Positions 36,205 through 45,216 of a DNA stretch of 64,000 bases are shown here, in pieces. Position numbers and translations under genes: made by a program. How positions within the stretch are numbered: position 1 is the stretch's first letter; each line of letters starts with the position of its first letter. The stretch comes from Microbacterium horticulturae (GTDB lineage Bacteria > Actinomycetota > Actinomycetes > Actinomycetales > Microbacteriaceae). The notes under the pieces were generated by a model. The model did no database searches. It was not told the DNA's origin and saw only the letters and a program-made list of their open reading frames with translations. The DNA is taken from contig NZ_CP119108.1 of assembly GCF_029094505.1 (NCBI RefSeq), forward strand, positions 2,294,001 to 2,358,000, given 5' to 3'.

Positions 36205-36989
36205 GCCTGTCGGTGCGCGATCTGGTGATCACGATCGGCGGACGCCCGGTCGTCGACGGCATCTCCTTCGACGTCGCCGACGGGCAGCGCGTGGGCCTCA
36301 TCGGCGAATCGGGCTCGGGAAAGTCGCTGACGGCGCTGGCGATTCTCGGGCTGCTGCCCGACGGCGCCGAGGCGACGGGATCGATCCTGTGGAAAGACCG
36401 CGAGCTCATCGGCATGCGCGACGGCGAGCTGGCCGGCATCCGCGGCGATGAGATCGGCATCGTCTTCCAAGAACCGCGCACGGCACTGAACCCGATCCGC
36501 ACCGTCGGCCGCCAGATCGCCGAGGCCGTGCGCATCCACGAGCGGGTGACGCGCCGCGAGGCGCGTGTGCGGGCGATCGCCGAGGCCGCGCGCGTGAAGC
36601 TGCCCGACCCCGAGCACATCGTCGACCGGTACCCGCATCAGCTCTCCGGCGGCCAGCGCCAGCGCGTGGCCATCGCGATGGCGCTCGCGTGCCGGCCGAG
36701 ACTGCTCATCGCCGACGAGCCGACCACAGCGCTCGATGTCACGATCCAAGCCGACATCCTCGAACTTCTGGCCGGGCTCGTGCACGATGACGGCATGTCG
36801 CTCGTCTTCATCACGCACGACCTCGCGGTGCTCTCGCACATCGCGACCGAGGGCGTGGTGCTCGAGCACGGACACGTGGTCGAGACCGCACCCGTGCGCA
36901 GCCTGCTCACGGCCCCGTCGTCGCCCGTCACACAGGGGCTGCTGCGCGACGCGACGGCAACTCTGTGGCGACCGGAAGGACGGGCATGA
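36201..36989 (+). CDS. ABC transporter ATPase (DppD-like)
   Basis: 262 aa. Walker A GESGSGKS (35-42), signature LSGGQRQR, Walker B LLIADEPTTALD, H-loop FITHDLAVL. Oligopeptide-type importers need two different ATPases; this is the first. It lacks most of the C-terminal oligo-HPY extension and ends soon after the H-loop. Confidence 0.95.
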   Translation: MSLSVRDLVITIGGRPVVDGISFDVADGQRVGLIGESGSGKSLTALAILGLLPDGAEATGSILWKDRELIGMRDGELAGIRGDEIGIVFQEPRTALNPIRTVGRQIAEAVRIHERVTRREARVRAIAEAARVKLPDPEHIVDRYPHQLSGGQRQRVAIAMALACRPRLLIADEPTTALDVTIQADILELLAGLVHDDGMSLVFITHDLAVLSHIATEGVVLEHGHVVETAPVRSLLTAPSSPVTQGLLRDATATLWRPEGRA

Positions 36990-37807
36990 GCTTCCTGCTG
37001 AGCGCACGCGGCCTGACCCGCCGCTACCCCGGGCCGCGCACCGCTCCCTGGCGCCCGCGCAGCGTCTCGACCGCGCTCGACGACGCCGACATCGACGTGC
37101 GAGAAGGCTCTGCGGTCGGTGTCATCGGCGAGTCCGGCTCGGGCAAGTCGACGCTGGTGCGCCTCCTGATGGCGCTGGACACGCCTACGTCGGGCTCCGT
37201 GGTCTTCGACGGGAAGACGGTGGATGCCGCAGCCGGCGCCCGCTCGCTGCACTGGCTGCGCCGCCAGACGGGGATCGTCTTCCAGGACCCGTACGCATCA
37301 CTGGACCCGCGCATGAGCGTGGGGCGGATCGTCGGCGAGCCGCTCTGGGCCATGGGCATCGCGGGCTCCGGCTCGGCCGGCAGCAGCGGACGACGCGAGC
37401 GCGTCCGCGAGGTGCTCGAAGACGTCGGGCTCGAGCCCGAGATGGCCGCGCGCTTCCCCCATGAGTTCTCGGGCGGACAGCGTCAGCGCATAGCCCTGGC
37501 CCGCGCCATCGTGCACCGCCCGCGGTTGCTCGTCGGCGACGAGCCGATGTCGGCGCTCGACGTCACCGTGCGCGCGCAGATCCTCGAGGTGCTCTCGCGC
37601 CTGCGCGAGCGCGACGGGATGAGCCTCGTGCTCGTCTCGCATGACATCGGCGTGGTGCAGAACCTCTGCGACGAGGTGGTCGTCATGAAGGACGGCCGCA
37701 TCGTCGAGGAGGGCCCCACCGAGAAGGTGCTGCTCGATCCGCAGGTCGCCTACACGCGGCATCTGCTCGCATCGATCCCGGCGATCGGGCCGGATGTCGC
37801 CGGCTGA
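36986..37807 (+). CDS. ABC transporter ATPase (DppF-like)
   Basis: 273 aa. Walker A GESGSGKST, signature FSGGQRQR, Walker B LLVGDEPMSALD, H-loop LVSHDIGVV. It is the second ATPase of the importer and overlaps the first by four bases (ATGA). The operon ends here; the next gene begins 15 bases later but has its own leaderless-type promoter. Confidence 0.95.
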   Translation: MSFLLSARGLTRRYPGPRTAPWRPRSVSTALDDADIDVREGSAVGVIGESGSGKSTLVRLLMALDTPTSGSVVFDGKTVDAAAGARSLHWLRRQTGIVFQDPYASLDPRMSVGRIVGEPLWAMGIAGSGSAGSSGRRERVREVLEDVGLEPEMAARFPHEFSGGQRQRIALARAIVHRPRLLVGDEPMSALDVTVRAQILEVLSRLRERDGMSLVLVSHDIGVVQNLCDEVVVMKDGRIVEEGPTEKVLLDPQVAYTRHLLASIPAIGPDVAG

Positions 37808-37810
37808 CGT

Positions 37811-37816
37811 TACGCT
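37811..37816 (+). promoter_or_regulatory. -10 box of a predicted leaderless promoter for the M4 peptidase
   Basis: TACGCT, then CAGGGC, then ATG 37823. It lets the peptidase-inhibitor pair be expressed apart from the ABC operon. Confidence 0.5.
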
Positions 37817-37822
37817 CAGGGC

Positions 37823-38881
37823 ATGAGCTACGGGATCGTCCCTCCATTCCTGCTGAACCGCATCGCCGCCACCGACAAGCCGCACCTCGCGCGGGCGGCT
37901 CAGGCCGCGCAGCGCACGCTCATGGCCCCGCGCGACTACAGTCCGCGGCACGCGACGTTGAAGCTCTCCGTCGAGGGCGACACACTCGTGGCCGAGACGG
38001 CGCCGAGTCCCGACCGAACGATCGCCGACGCGCACAACACCGAGACACTGCCCGGCGACACCGTGCGCACCGAGAATCAGGAGCCGGTCGCCGACGAGAC
38101 CGTCAACCAGGCGTTCGACGGCCTGGGCGAGACCTTCGACTTCTACTGGAGCGCCTACCAGCGCGACTCGATCGACGGCCACGGACTGCCGCTGGACGCC
38201 ACAGTGCACTACAGCCAGGACTACGACAACGCCTTCTGGAATGGGCAGCGCATGGTCTTCGGCGACGGCGACGGCGACGTGTTCACGGGTTTCACCGGGT
38301 CGCTCACGGTCATCGCGCACGAGCTCACGCACGGGGTCACCGAGGCCAGCGGTGGCCTCGACTACCAAGGGCAGTCCGGCGCGCTGAACGAATCGATCTC
38401 CGACGTCTTCGGCGTGCTCACCGAGCAGTACCACCTCGGGCAGACCGCCGACCAGGCATCGTGGCTCGTGGGCGCCGGCATCTTCTCCGACCAGGTGACC
38501 GGCGTGGCCCTGCGATCGCTGAAGGCTCCCGGCACCGCGTACGACGACGACGTGCTCGGCAAAGACCCGCAGCCGGCGACGATGGCCGGCTACGTCCAGA
38601 CGACTGAAGACAACGGCGGCGTGCACATCAATTCCGGCATCCCGAACCATGCCTTCTACCTCGCGGCGACCGCCATCGGCGGCAAGGCATGGGAGACGGC
38701 GGGGCTCATCTGGTACAAGACCGTGACCGCCGGCACGCTGCCGCAGGACGCGTCGTTCGCGACCTTCGCCGATGCCACCCTGAAGGTCGCCCAGACGGAG
38801 TACGGTGAACAGTCGAAGGAGGTCGACGCCGTCCGCACCGCCTGGACCGGCGTCGGTGTGCTTTCGGATGGAACCGACTGA
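37823..38881 (+). CDS. M4-family metallopeptidase, protealysin-like
   Basis: 352 aa. The zinc site is HELTH (166-170) plus Glu190 in ALNESISD, giving the thermolysin spacing of 20. The transition-state histidine is His268 in GGVHINSGIPNHAF. There is no signal peptide. The N-terminus starts with a short protealysin-type propeptide carrying the IVPPFLL motif (residues 5-11; protealysins have a PPYIL-like motif there). This makes it an intracellular protealysin-like protease rather than a secreted thermolysin. It overlaps the inhibitor gene by 14 bases, and the two are almost certainly one unit. Confidence 0.94.
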   Translation: MSYGIVPPFLLNRIAATDKPHLARAAQAAQRTLMAPRDYSPRHATLKLSVEGDTLVAETAPSPDRTIADAHNTETLPGDTVRTENQEPVADETVNQAFDGLGETFDFYWSAYQRDSIDGHGLPLDATVHYSQDYDNAFWNGQRMVFGDGDGDVFTGFTGSLTVIAHELTHGVTEASGGLDYQGQSGALNESISDVFGVLTEQYHLGQTADQASWLVGAGIFSDQVTGVALRSLKAPGTAYDDDVLGKDPQPATMAGYVQTTEDNGGVHINSGIPNHAFYLAATAIGGKAWETAGLIWYKTVTAGTLPQDASFATFADATLKVAQTEYGEQSKEVDAVRTAWTGVGVLSDGTD

Positions 38882-39221
38882 TCAACCCGCCGTCTCGGTG
38901 ACGGTCGTGCGCACCGGCGGCTTCGCCGGACTCCGCCGCGAGTGGAACGCGCAGCCGCCCGAGCCCCAGCGGGAGCGCTGGGTCATGCTCATCCGGCAGT
39001 GTCCGTGGGACGAACCGGATGCCGCGGCACCTGCCCCAGCACCCGACCGGTTCACCTGGCACATTCAAGCGCAGCTGGGTGCCGACGACCGCAGTGCGGA
39101 CGTTCCCGAGACGCAGCTGCACGGCCCGTGGCGCGACCTCGTCGCCGAGGTGCAGTCGTTCGAGCAGGAGCGCACCGGGCACGACCCCGAGTCCGGCACC
39201 GGCTCTCACCCCGATCGTTGA
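38868..39221 (+). CDS. Emfourin-type inhibitor of protealysin-like protease
   Basis: 117 aa. It starts VSVTVVRTGGFAGLRREWNA, the emfourin hallmark (beta strand ending in an R-[TS]-GGFAG loop, thought to enter the protease active site). FTWHIQAQL and GPWRDLVAEVQSFEQERTG follow. Emfourin, described from Serratia, is a tight inhibitor of its neighbouring protealysin. ATG 38868 lies inside the protease gene in another frame, an unusually intimate overlap that would couple the dose of inhibitor to enzyme. Confidence 0.85.
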   Translation: MEPTDQPAVSVTVVRTGGFAGLRREWNAQPPEPQRERWVMLIRQCPWDEPDAAAPAPAPDRFTWHIQAQLGADDRSADVPETQLHGPWRDLVAEVQSFEQERTGHDPESGTGSHPDR

Positions 39222-39244
39222 GAGAGCACGACAGGCGACGCCGG

Positions 39245-39937
39245 TCAGCCGGGCAGGCGCCAGTCGACCGGAGTCGCTCCCTGCTCGGCGAGCAGCTCGT
39301 TCGCTCGTGAGAACGGTCGCGAGCCGAAGAAGCCTCGGCTCGCCGACAGCGGAGACGGATGGGCCGAGGCGATGATGGGCGTCTCGCCCAGCAGCGGGCG
39401 CAGGTTCGCGGCATCCCGCCCCCACAGCACGGCGACGAGCGGACCGCCCCGCGCCACCAGTGACCGGATGGCGTGCTCGGTGACGTTCTCCCAGCCCCAG
39501 CCGCGGTGGGATGCCGGGGCTCCCGGCGCGACCGTGAGCACCCTGTTCAGCAGCATGACACCCTGATCGCTCCATGCGGACAGGTCGCCGTGCGATGCCC
39601 GCGGGACGCCGAGGTCGGCCTCGAGCTCCTGGTAGATGTTCCCCAGGCTCCGCGGCAGCGGGCGCACCTGCCGGTCGACCGCGAACGACAGTCCGATCGG
39701 ATGACCGGGCGTCGGATACGGGTCCTGCCCGACGATGAGCACCTTGACGTCCGACAGGGGTCTTGCGAAAGCCCGCAGCACGCGGTCACCCGTGGGCAGA
39801 TAGTGGCGGCCGGCTGCGACCTCGGCGCGCAGGCGCTCGCCCATGGCGGCGATGTCGCCGGCCACCGGCTGCAGTTCACGGGCCCAGCCGCCGTCGATCA
39901 GGCCCCTTTCGGCGAGTTCGGGCAGTGTCATCGCCAT
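39245..39937 (-). CDS. ung: Uracil-DNA glycosylase (family 1)
   Basis: 230 aa. The catalytic water-activating loop is [14 protein letters not shown], the uracil pocket [10 protein letters not shown], and the DNA-intercalation loop [11 protein letters not shown]. It removes uracil from DNA. ATG 39937 or ATG 39931 can start it. The upstream phosphoribosyltransferase ends one base before, so they are co-transcribed. Confidence 0.97.
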   Translation of the reverse strand: MAMTLPELAERGLIDGGWARELQPVAGDIAAMGERLRAEVAAGRHYLPTGDRVLRAFARPLSDVKVLIVGQDPYPTPGHPIGLSFAVDRQVRPLPRSLGNIYQELEADLGVPRASHGDLSAWSDQGVMLLNRVLTVAPGAPASHRGWGWENVTEHAIRSLVARGGPLVAVLWGRDAANLRPLLGETPIIASAHPSPLSASRGFFGSRPFSRANELLAEQGATPVDWRLPG

Positions 39938-39938
39938 G

Positions 39939-40439
39939 TCAGGGCCGCGCCTCCTGACCGCTGTCTTCCTCGATGACCGACCCGCGCGCCGACCACGGGA
40001 AGTCGATCCACCGGTCGGTCCGGGCGAACGAATAGTCGGGTTCGAGGATTGTCGTGGGTTTCGTGTAGATGACGGCCGAGCGCACCTGCGCACCCTGCTC
40101 GGTGAGCAGTCGCACGGCGAGGTCGAGCGTGCGCCCGCTGTCGGCGACGTCGTCGACCAGCAGCACCCGCCGCCCGTCGAGGTAGGTCATGTCGAGTTCC
40201 GGCGGCAGCAGCTCGGGATCGTCCAGCACGGTGCCGATGCCGGTGTAGAACTCCACGTTGATGGCACCGCAGTTCTTGGCTCCGAGTCCGTAGGCGATAG
40301 CTCCGGCGGGCAGCAGCCCTCCGCGTGCGATCGCGACGACGACCTCGGGCGCGAAGCCAGACGCCACGATCTCGCGCGAGAGGGACCGTGTTGCCGCACC
40401 GAAGCCGTCCCACGTCAGAACTTCCCGCTCATCGCTCAT
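39939..40439 (-). CDS. Purine-type phosphoribosyltransferase
   Basis: 166 aa type I PRTase. The PRPP loop is [16 protein letters not shown], and the N-terminal [20 protein letters not shown] is typical of xanthine/hypoxanthine enzymes. The base specificity (hypoxanthine, guanine or xanthine) cannot be fixed from motifs alone. It precedes ung in the same transcript. Confidence 0.88.
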   Translation of the reverse strand: MSDEREVLTWDGFGAATRSLSREIVASGFAPEVVVAIARGGLLPAGAIAYGLGAKNCGAINVEFYTGIGTVLDDPELLPPELDMTYLDGRRVLLVDDVADSGRTLDLAVRLLTEQGAQVRSAVIYTKPTTILEPDYSFARTDRWIDFPWSARGSVIEEDSGQEARP

Positions 40440-40487
40440 CGGCGGCCCCTCCGGCGTGTCGGCATCACACCTCCAGGCTATCGGGCG

Positions 40488-40817
40488 TCAGCCGGTCGTC
40501 AGTCGCGCGACGGCACCGACCAGCAGCACGCACACCAGTGCGCACGCGGCCATGGCGCCGAGGAGCCAGGCCAGCGTGAGCAGGCGTGCACGGTGCGGAC
40601 GCACCGCGACGCGCACCACGACCATCGCGATGTAGAGCAGCACGACCAGGCCGCAGCCGATGAGGGCTGTGACCGGTTCGACCTGCACCAGCAGACCCAG
40701 CACGACGAGCGCCACCGCGCCGAGCAGTGCGCCCCAGATGAGCCAGCGCCGTCCGGTCGATCCGGTCAGAGCGGGTTGCGCCGTGACCTGTGTGGGGTCT
40801 CGAGGCTGTCGAGACAT
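40488..40817 (-). CDS. Small three-helix membrane protein
   Basis: 109 aa. Hydrophobic segments lie at about 25-45 (WLIWGALLGAVALVVLGLLV), 49-70 and 82-103. The N-terminus is polar. ATG 40817 has a strong AGGAGG site. No recognisable family; a hypothetical membrane protein. Confidence 0.75.
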   Translation of the reverse strand: MSRQPRDPTQVTAQPALTGSTGRRWLIWGALLGAVALVVLGLLVQVEPVTALIGCGLVVLLYIAMVVVRVAVRPHRARLLTLAWLLGAMAACALVCVLLVGAVARLTTG

Positions 40818-40898
40818 CTGGAACCTCCTTCCGGCGCGAAGCGCCGTCCAGACCGGCCACGCTACCCATCCCGGCGCCAGATGCAACCCCCTGGTGTT

Positions 40899-41633
40899 TC
40901 AGGCACCGAGCGTGCGCACGATCACGCCCGGTTCGCCCGCTGCCTCGTCGGTGCGTGTCACGGTCCAGACGCTGCCGGTGCCCGCAACCCGCAGGGGCCC
41001 GCGCCCGGCGATCAGCACGGTGTTCTCGTCGATGCCGACCACGGCGTCCACCGCCTTCGCCTCGACCGCGGCGACCATGCGAGAGAGCGCACCCCACTGA
41101 GCGGAGTGCACGTCGACCGACACATCGACCAGGCCGATGCCCGGTTGCACAGTGAGCTCATCGAGGTCTTCCGACACCGCCTCGGGCGCGATCTCGACTC
41201 CCCCGATGCGCCAGCCACCGACGATCGCACGGCTGGCGGTGATCGCAGACCCGGCGGAGAATCCGAGATAGGGGATGTCGGAGCCCACGAGCGCGCGGAT
41301 GAGGTCGAAGTGCGGCTCGAGCCGGTCACGGTAGACGGGAGTCAAGCCGCCGCCCACGACGATGCCGTCGACATCCTCGAACGCCGAAGCCGGGATCGCG
41401 TCGCCCAGTCCGCCGGCGGTCACCGCCGCGTCGATCGCGCCGCCCGCGCTGACGGCATCGATCAGCTTCGCAGCGTGCTGGTCACCGTCGCCGTCCCGCA
41501 CCGCGATGATCGCGACGCGGGGCACGTCCCTTCCGGCGGCGCCGGCGCGTTCGGTCGCCTCGGCGACGAACGCGCGATAGGCGAGCCCGTCCGGTTCGTC
41601 CTGCCACCCGCCGCCGACGAGGTGGATGCTCAC
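40899..41633 (-). CDS. Peptidase S51 / cyanophycinase-like protein
   Basis: 244 aa class I glutamine-amidotransferase-like fold. The nucleophile elbow is LGFSAGSAI, with serine in the S51 position. GGGLTPVYRD and an acidic/His pair downstream are consistent with dipeptidase E/cyanophycinase relatives. The substrate is unknown. GTG 41633 overlaps the SDR stop by four bases. Confidence 0.83.
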   Translation of the reverse strand: MSIHLVGGGWQDEPDGLAYRAFVAEATERAGAAGRDVPRVAIIAVRDGDGDQHAAKLIDAVSAGGAIDAAVTAGGLGDAIPASAFEDVDGIVVGGGLTPVYRDRLEPHFDLIRALVGSDIPYLGFSAGSAITASRAIVGGWRIGGVEIAPEAVSEDLDELTVQPGIGLVDVSVDVHSAQWGALSRMVAAVEAKAVDAVVGIDENTVLIAGRGPLRVAGTGSVWTVTRTDEAAGEPGVIVRTLGA

Positions 41634-42403
41634 TCGCGAACCCGCAGCGGTCCGCGCGCGAGCAGGTGCTGCGCCGACTGTGCGACGGGGCGCATCGTGA
41701 TGAGGTCGAGATTGACGTGACCGGGCGCGTTCACGGCGTACGCGATCACGTCGGCGACGTCGCTCGCGACGAGCGGAGCATCCACCCCCGCGTACACCTT
41801 CTCGGCGGCCGTCTCGTCGCCGCCAAGGCGGTTGAGGGTGAACTCGTCGGTGTGCACCATGCCGGGCGCGATCTCGATCACGCGGATGGGCTCGCCGTTC
41901 AACTCGAGGCGCAGCGCGTGCGCGAGCATCGACTCGCCGGCCTTCGCGGCGTTGTAGCCCGCGCCGCCGGGGTAGGCGCCCTGCGCGGCCGTCGAGGTCA
42001 CGAACACCGTGTCGGCGTGACCGGAGGATGCCGCGGCGCGCCGCAGCTGCGGAAGGAGCGCTGCCGTGACGCGCTGAGCCGACATGACGTTCGCGTCGAA
42101 CATCCACTGCCAGTCGTCGGGCTTGCCGTCCTCCACCTTGTCGGCGCCGCGCGCTCCCCCGGCGACGTGGATGAGCGCGTCCACCGGACCCGTCTCGCCC
42201 AGCCACCCCGCGAGGGCGTCGACGTCCTGCTGCTTCGTGAGGTCGGCGGCGAAGGCGGCGGCGCCGGTCTGCTCCTCGACCTCGGCCAGGCGCTCGGCGC
42301 GGCGGGCGACCGCCACGACATCCCACCCGGTGGCCCGGAGGGCCTCGACAGTGGCGCGCCCGATTCCGGAGCTGGCGCCGGTGACAACTGCTCGTCTGCT
42401 CAT
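41630..42403 (-). CDS. Short-chain dehydrogenase/reductase
   Basis: 257 aa classical SDR. The cofactor loop is TGASSGIG (8-15), the catalytic serine is in VFVTSTAAQG, and the Tyr-Lys pair is in YNAAK. It is close to the YdfG-type 3-hydroxy-acid dehydrogenase group (PGMVHTDEF); the substrate is not assigned. A TAGCGT box six bases before ATG 42403 indicates a leaderless message, divergent from metY. Confidence 0.92.
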   Translation of the reverse strand: MSRRAVVTGASSGIGRATVEALRATGWDVVAVARRAERLAEVEEQTGAAAFAADLTKQQDVDALAGWLGETGPVDALIHVAGGARGADKVEDGKPDDWQWMFDANVMSAQRVTAALLPQLRRAAASSGHADTVFVTSTAAQGAYPGGAGYNAAKAGESMLAHALRLELNGEPIRVIEIAPGMVHTDEFTLNRLGGDETAAEKVYAGVDAPLVASDVADVIAYAVNAPGHVNLDLITMRPVAQSAQHLLARGPLRVRE

Positions 42404-42409
42404 ACGACA

Positions 42410-42415
42410 ACGCTA
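42410..42415 (-). promoter_or_regulatory. -10 box of a predicted leaderless SDR promoter
   Basis: TAGCGT, then TGTCGT, then ATG 42403. Confidence 0.55.
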
Positions 42416-42457
42416 CCTGCGCGGCCGCGCGGGAGGTTACGTCACATTTCCCGCGCG

Positions 42458-42486
42458 TTGTTGACAAGAGGCCCGCTCCGTACTCT
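42458..42486 (+). promoter_or_regulatory. Putative metY promoter
   Basis: TTGTTG (42458-42463), a 17-base spacer, then TACTCT (42481-42486). The leader to ATG 42537 is about 44 bases with a GAGGAGAT site, too short for a known SAM riboswitch. Confidence 0.5.
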
Positions 42487-42536
42487 CGAAGAAGCCGCAC
42501 GGCGACGCGCGGCCGCAGACGACCCGAGGAGATCCC

Positions 42537-43859
42537 ATGTCCGCTTCCGAGAACTGGCGCTTCGAGACCGCGCAGATCCACGCCGGTGCCCAGCCCGACC
42601 CGGTGACCGGCGCGCGCGCCACGCCCATCTACCAGACCACGTCGTATGTGTTCCGCGACACCGAGCATGCGCAGAACCTGTTCTCGCTCGCTGAGACGGG
42701 CAACATCTACACCCGCATCCAGAACCCGACGCAGGACGTCGTCGAGCAGCGCCTCGCCGCCCTCGAGGGGGGCACCGGTGCCCTTCTGACCGCGTCGGGC
42801 ATGTCTGCGGTCACCCTCGCGCTCCTGAACATCGCGGGCGCCGGCGACCACGTCGTGGCCTCGTCGGCACTGTATGGGGGCACCTACAACCTCCTGCGCT
42901 ACACGCTCGACAAGCTCGGCATCCACACCACGTTCGTCGAGGACCAGGACGACCCCGAAGCCTGGCGCGCGGCCGTGCAGCCGAACACCAAGGCGTTTTT
43001 GGCCGAGACCATCGGCAACCCGAAGATCAACGTGCTCGACATCCGCACGGTCGCCGACATCGCACATGCCGCCGGCGTGCCGCTCATCGTCGACAACACG
43101 ATCGCCACCCCGTACCTCATCCGTCCGTTCGAGCACGGCGCCGACATCGTCGTGCACGCCGCGACGAAGTTCCTCGGCGGGCACGGAACGGTCATCGCGG
43201 GGGCCATCATCGACGGCGGCACGTTCGCGTGGTCGCAGCACGCCGACCGCTTCCCCGGTCTCACCGAGCCCGACCCGTCGTACCACGGCGTCAGCTACAC
43301 CGGTGTGCTCGGCGACGGGATCGCGTACATCATCAAGGCGCGCGTGCAGTTGCTGCGCGACCTCGGCCCCGCCATCTCGCCGAACAGCGCCTGGCAGCTC
43401 ATCCAGGGCATCGAGACCCTGTCGCTGCGCATCGAGCGCCACGTGCAGAATACGCAGGAGATCGCCGAATGGCTGGAGGCCCGTGACGACGTCGCGTCCG
43501 TCAGCTACGCCGGGCTGCCGAGCTCGCCGTGGTACGCGAACGCCAACACCTACGCGCCCAAGGGCGCCGGCGCCGTGCTGTCGTTCGAGCTGACCGGCGG
43601 CGTCGACGCCGGCCGTGCATTCGTCGACAACCTGAAGCTCTTCAGCCACCTCGCGAACATCGGCGACGTCCGCTCGCTGGTCATCCACCCGGCATCCACC
43701 ACCCACTCGCAGCTGAGCCCGGAAGAGCAGCTGTCCAGCGGTGTCACGCCGGGCCTGGTGCGCCTGTCGGTCGGCCTCGAGAACGTCGAGGACCTCAAGG
43801 AAGACCTTGAGCAGGCGCTCGCCGCCGCGCACGAAGTGCGCGAGGCCGCCCGCGTCTGA
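42537..43859 (+). CDS. metY: O-acetylhomoserine sulfhydrylase
   Basis: 440 aa, the length of MetY rather than MetB. The Cys/Met metabolism PLP fold is clear: [43 protein letters not shown], and the PLP lysine in [11 protein letters not shown]. It makes homocysteine from O-acetylhomoserine and sulfide; the donor is made by MetX (45217-46425), 1.4 kb downstream. A terminator hairpin follows. Confidence 0.95.
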   Translation: MSASENWRFETAQIHAGAQPDPVTGARATPIYQTTSYVFRDTEHAQNLFSLAETGNIYTRIQNPTQDVVEQRLAALEGGTGALLTASGMSAVTLALLNIAGAGDHVVASSALYGGTYNLLRYTLDKLGIHTTFVEDQDDPEAWRAAVQPNTKAFLAETIGNPKINVLDIRTVADIAHAAGVPLIVDNTIATPYLIRPFEHGADIVVHAATKFLGGHGTVIAGAIIDGGTFAWSQHADRFPGLTEPDPSYHGVSYTGVLGDGIAYIIKARVQLLRDLGPAISPNSAWQLIQGIETLSLRIERHVQNTQEIAEWLEARDDVASVSYAGLPSSPWYANANTYAPKGAGAVLSFELTGGVDAGRAFVDNLKLFSHLANIGDVRSLVIHPASTTHSQLSPEEQLSSGVTPGLVRLSVGLENVEDLKEDLEQALAAAHEVREAARV

Positions 43860-43871
43860 TCTCCTCACGGT

Positions 43872-43917
43872 GCCCCGCCTCGCCCGTTCGCACGGGCCGG
43901 GCGGGGCATTTGTCATT
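43872..43917 (+). terminator. Rho-independent terminator after metY
   Basis: GC-rich arms 43872-43886 and 43893-43907 (13 of 15 pairing), a six-base loop and the T-rich tail ATTTGTCATT. It may also end the convergent gene, whose stop lies at 43916. Confidence 0.8.
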
Positions 43918-44878
43918 ACTGCGCAGGTGCCGGATCAGCGGCATCCCACCACCGCAGCACGCGCAGCGCGCGCAGGGTGACCCAGCGACTCGGAAAGCCC
44001 TCCGGCACCTCCTCCAGGTCGAACAGCGTCGGCCCCTCGTGCACGTTCTCGAGATGCCACAGCCCGTCGCCGTCGCGTTTGCCGCGCACCAGCTCGACCG
44101 CCTCGGCGCAGCGCTCATCACGCTCGGGGCGTGCCCGGCGCAGGTACTCGAAACCGCGCAGCACGTCATAGAACCAGCGCACCGGATACGAGGCCATCGT
44201 GAACCGCGGGTCGATGACCTCACCGGTGCTGCGGCGGCGGAACAGACCGCGTGCGAGCAGGTACTCCTCACCCCGGCGTCGAGCTTCACGCGCGGTCTCG
44301 GTGCCACCGGTGGCGCGCTCCCAGTCCAACAGCCCCTCCAGCGCGCAGATCGTCGAGTGCAGCGACGCCACCCGGGCGCCGTATTCGGCCCAGCAGTTCC
44401 ACCCGCCGTCGGGCAGCTGTACGGACAGCAGCGCCGCGACCGCGCTGTCGTCCATCTCGCCGAAATACGCGCCGACAGTGAGCACCACACCGTTGATGCA
44501 CGGCTCGGTCTCGCCTGCGAAGTACGGCTCGCCCGCGTGGTCCCAGCGCACGTTCTCGCGCACCCGCGCGATCGCCGTGCGCACGCGGGCATCGGCCGGG
44601 TCCACGCCGAAGTCGACAAGCTGCTGCAAGCTGAAGTGCGTCGCCGTCCAGGCGTCGTACATCGGCCGCGACTCGTCGGCCCACCCGGGCCGGTACACGC
44701 CACCGTCCCACAGGCCGTCAGCCCCCTGCTCGTCGAGCAGGCGCGCGCCCCATCCTTCGCGCGCGACCCGCGCACGCTCGGTCGCGACCTCGTCGGCCGG
44801 CGCGTCGAGCAGGTCGCGCATGACCTGCCACCGGATCGCCGGGTCGCCGGAAATCAAGTACTCCGTCGTCGTGTCCAT
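43916..44878 (-). CDS. Terpene-cyclase/prenyltransferase-like alpha-alpha barrel protein
   Basis: 320 aa of helical repeats with the squalene-cyclase-like toroid pattern: LLDEQGADGLWDGGVYRPGW, LLSVQLPDGGWNCWAEYG and RDGDGLWHLENVHEG, plus repeated Trp/Tyr/Gly. The DXDD acid motif of squalene-hopene cyclases is not seen, so cyclase activity is doubtful. TACTCT lies seven bases before ATG 44878. It sits between metY and metX on the other strand. Confidence 0.78.
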   Translation of the reverse strand: MDTTTEYLISGDPAIRWQVMRDLLDAPADEVATERARVAREGWGARLLDEQGADGLWDGGVYRPGWADESRPMYDAWTATHFSLQQLVDFGVDPADARVRTAIARVRENVRWDHAGEPYFAGETEPCINGVVLTVGAYFGEMDDSAVAALLSVQLPDGGWNCWAEYGARVASLHSTICALEGLLDWERATGGTETAREARRRGEEYLLARGLFRRRSTGEVIDPRFTMASYPVRWFYDVLRGFEYLRRARPERDERCAEAVELVRGKRDGDGLWHLENVHEGPTLFDLEEVPEGFPSRWVTLRALRVLRWWDAADPAPAQ

Positions 44879-45216
44879 GCGGGCGAGAGTACGCCGCACT
44901 TCCGACACCGTGGCCGAACCGGCGACGCCTGCTCCGCGTGCAGCCCACCGGGCTCGCCGCCCGCCGCGCCTCGCCGCCCGCCGGGCGCGCCGCTCCGCCG
45001 GGCCCCGCCTCCCGCCGGGCCTCGCCTCACAGACTTCGGAGCACGCGACCAAGCTCGGACTCATTCGCCCGAAAGCTCCGAACTTCGCGCGATCCTCCGA
45101 ACTCTGGGAACGCACAGACCCTGGGAGCGCGCAGACCCTGGGAACGCACAGACCCGGAGCACACGCCGGGGCGTAACAGCCGGGGACGCGCCACACCGAT
45201 ACGGGAGAATGGGTCC
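44879..45216. other. Spacer upstream of metX with short repeats
   Basis: 338 bases, no gene. 44940-45030 is degenerate CTCGCCGCCCGCCG-type low complexity. 45070-45105 repeats TCCGAACT twice. 45106-45156 is a 17-base tandem repeat. A GGGAGAAT site precedes metX. Confidence 0.6.
45106..45156. repeat. Three tandem 17-base repeats upstream of metX
   Basis: GGGAACGCACAGACCCT, a second copy with two changes, and a third with one change (45106-45122, 45123-45139, 45140-45156). Confidence 0.95.

Noticed and set aside
42461..42486. TTGACA as the metY -35 element
   Set aside because: The spacer to TACTCT would be only 14 bases; TTGTTG with 17 bases fits better.
42404..42536. SAM riboswitch upstream of metY (and metX)
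   Set aside because: The predicted metY leader is about 44 bases, and I could not find the conserved core of a SAM-family riboswitch in either upstream region.
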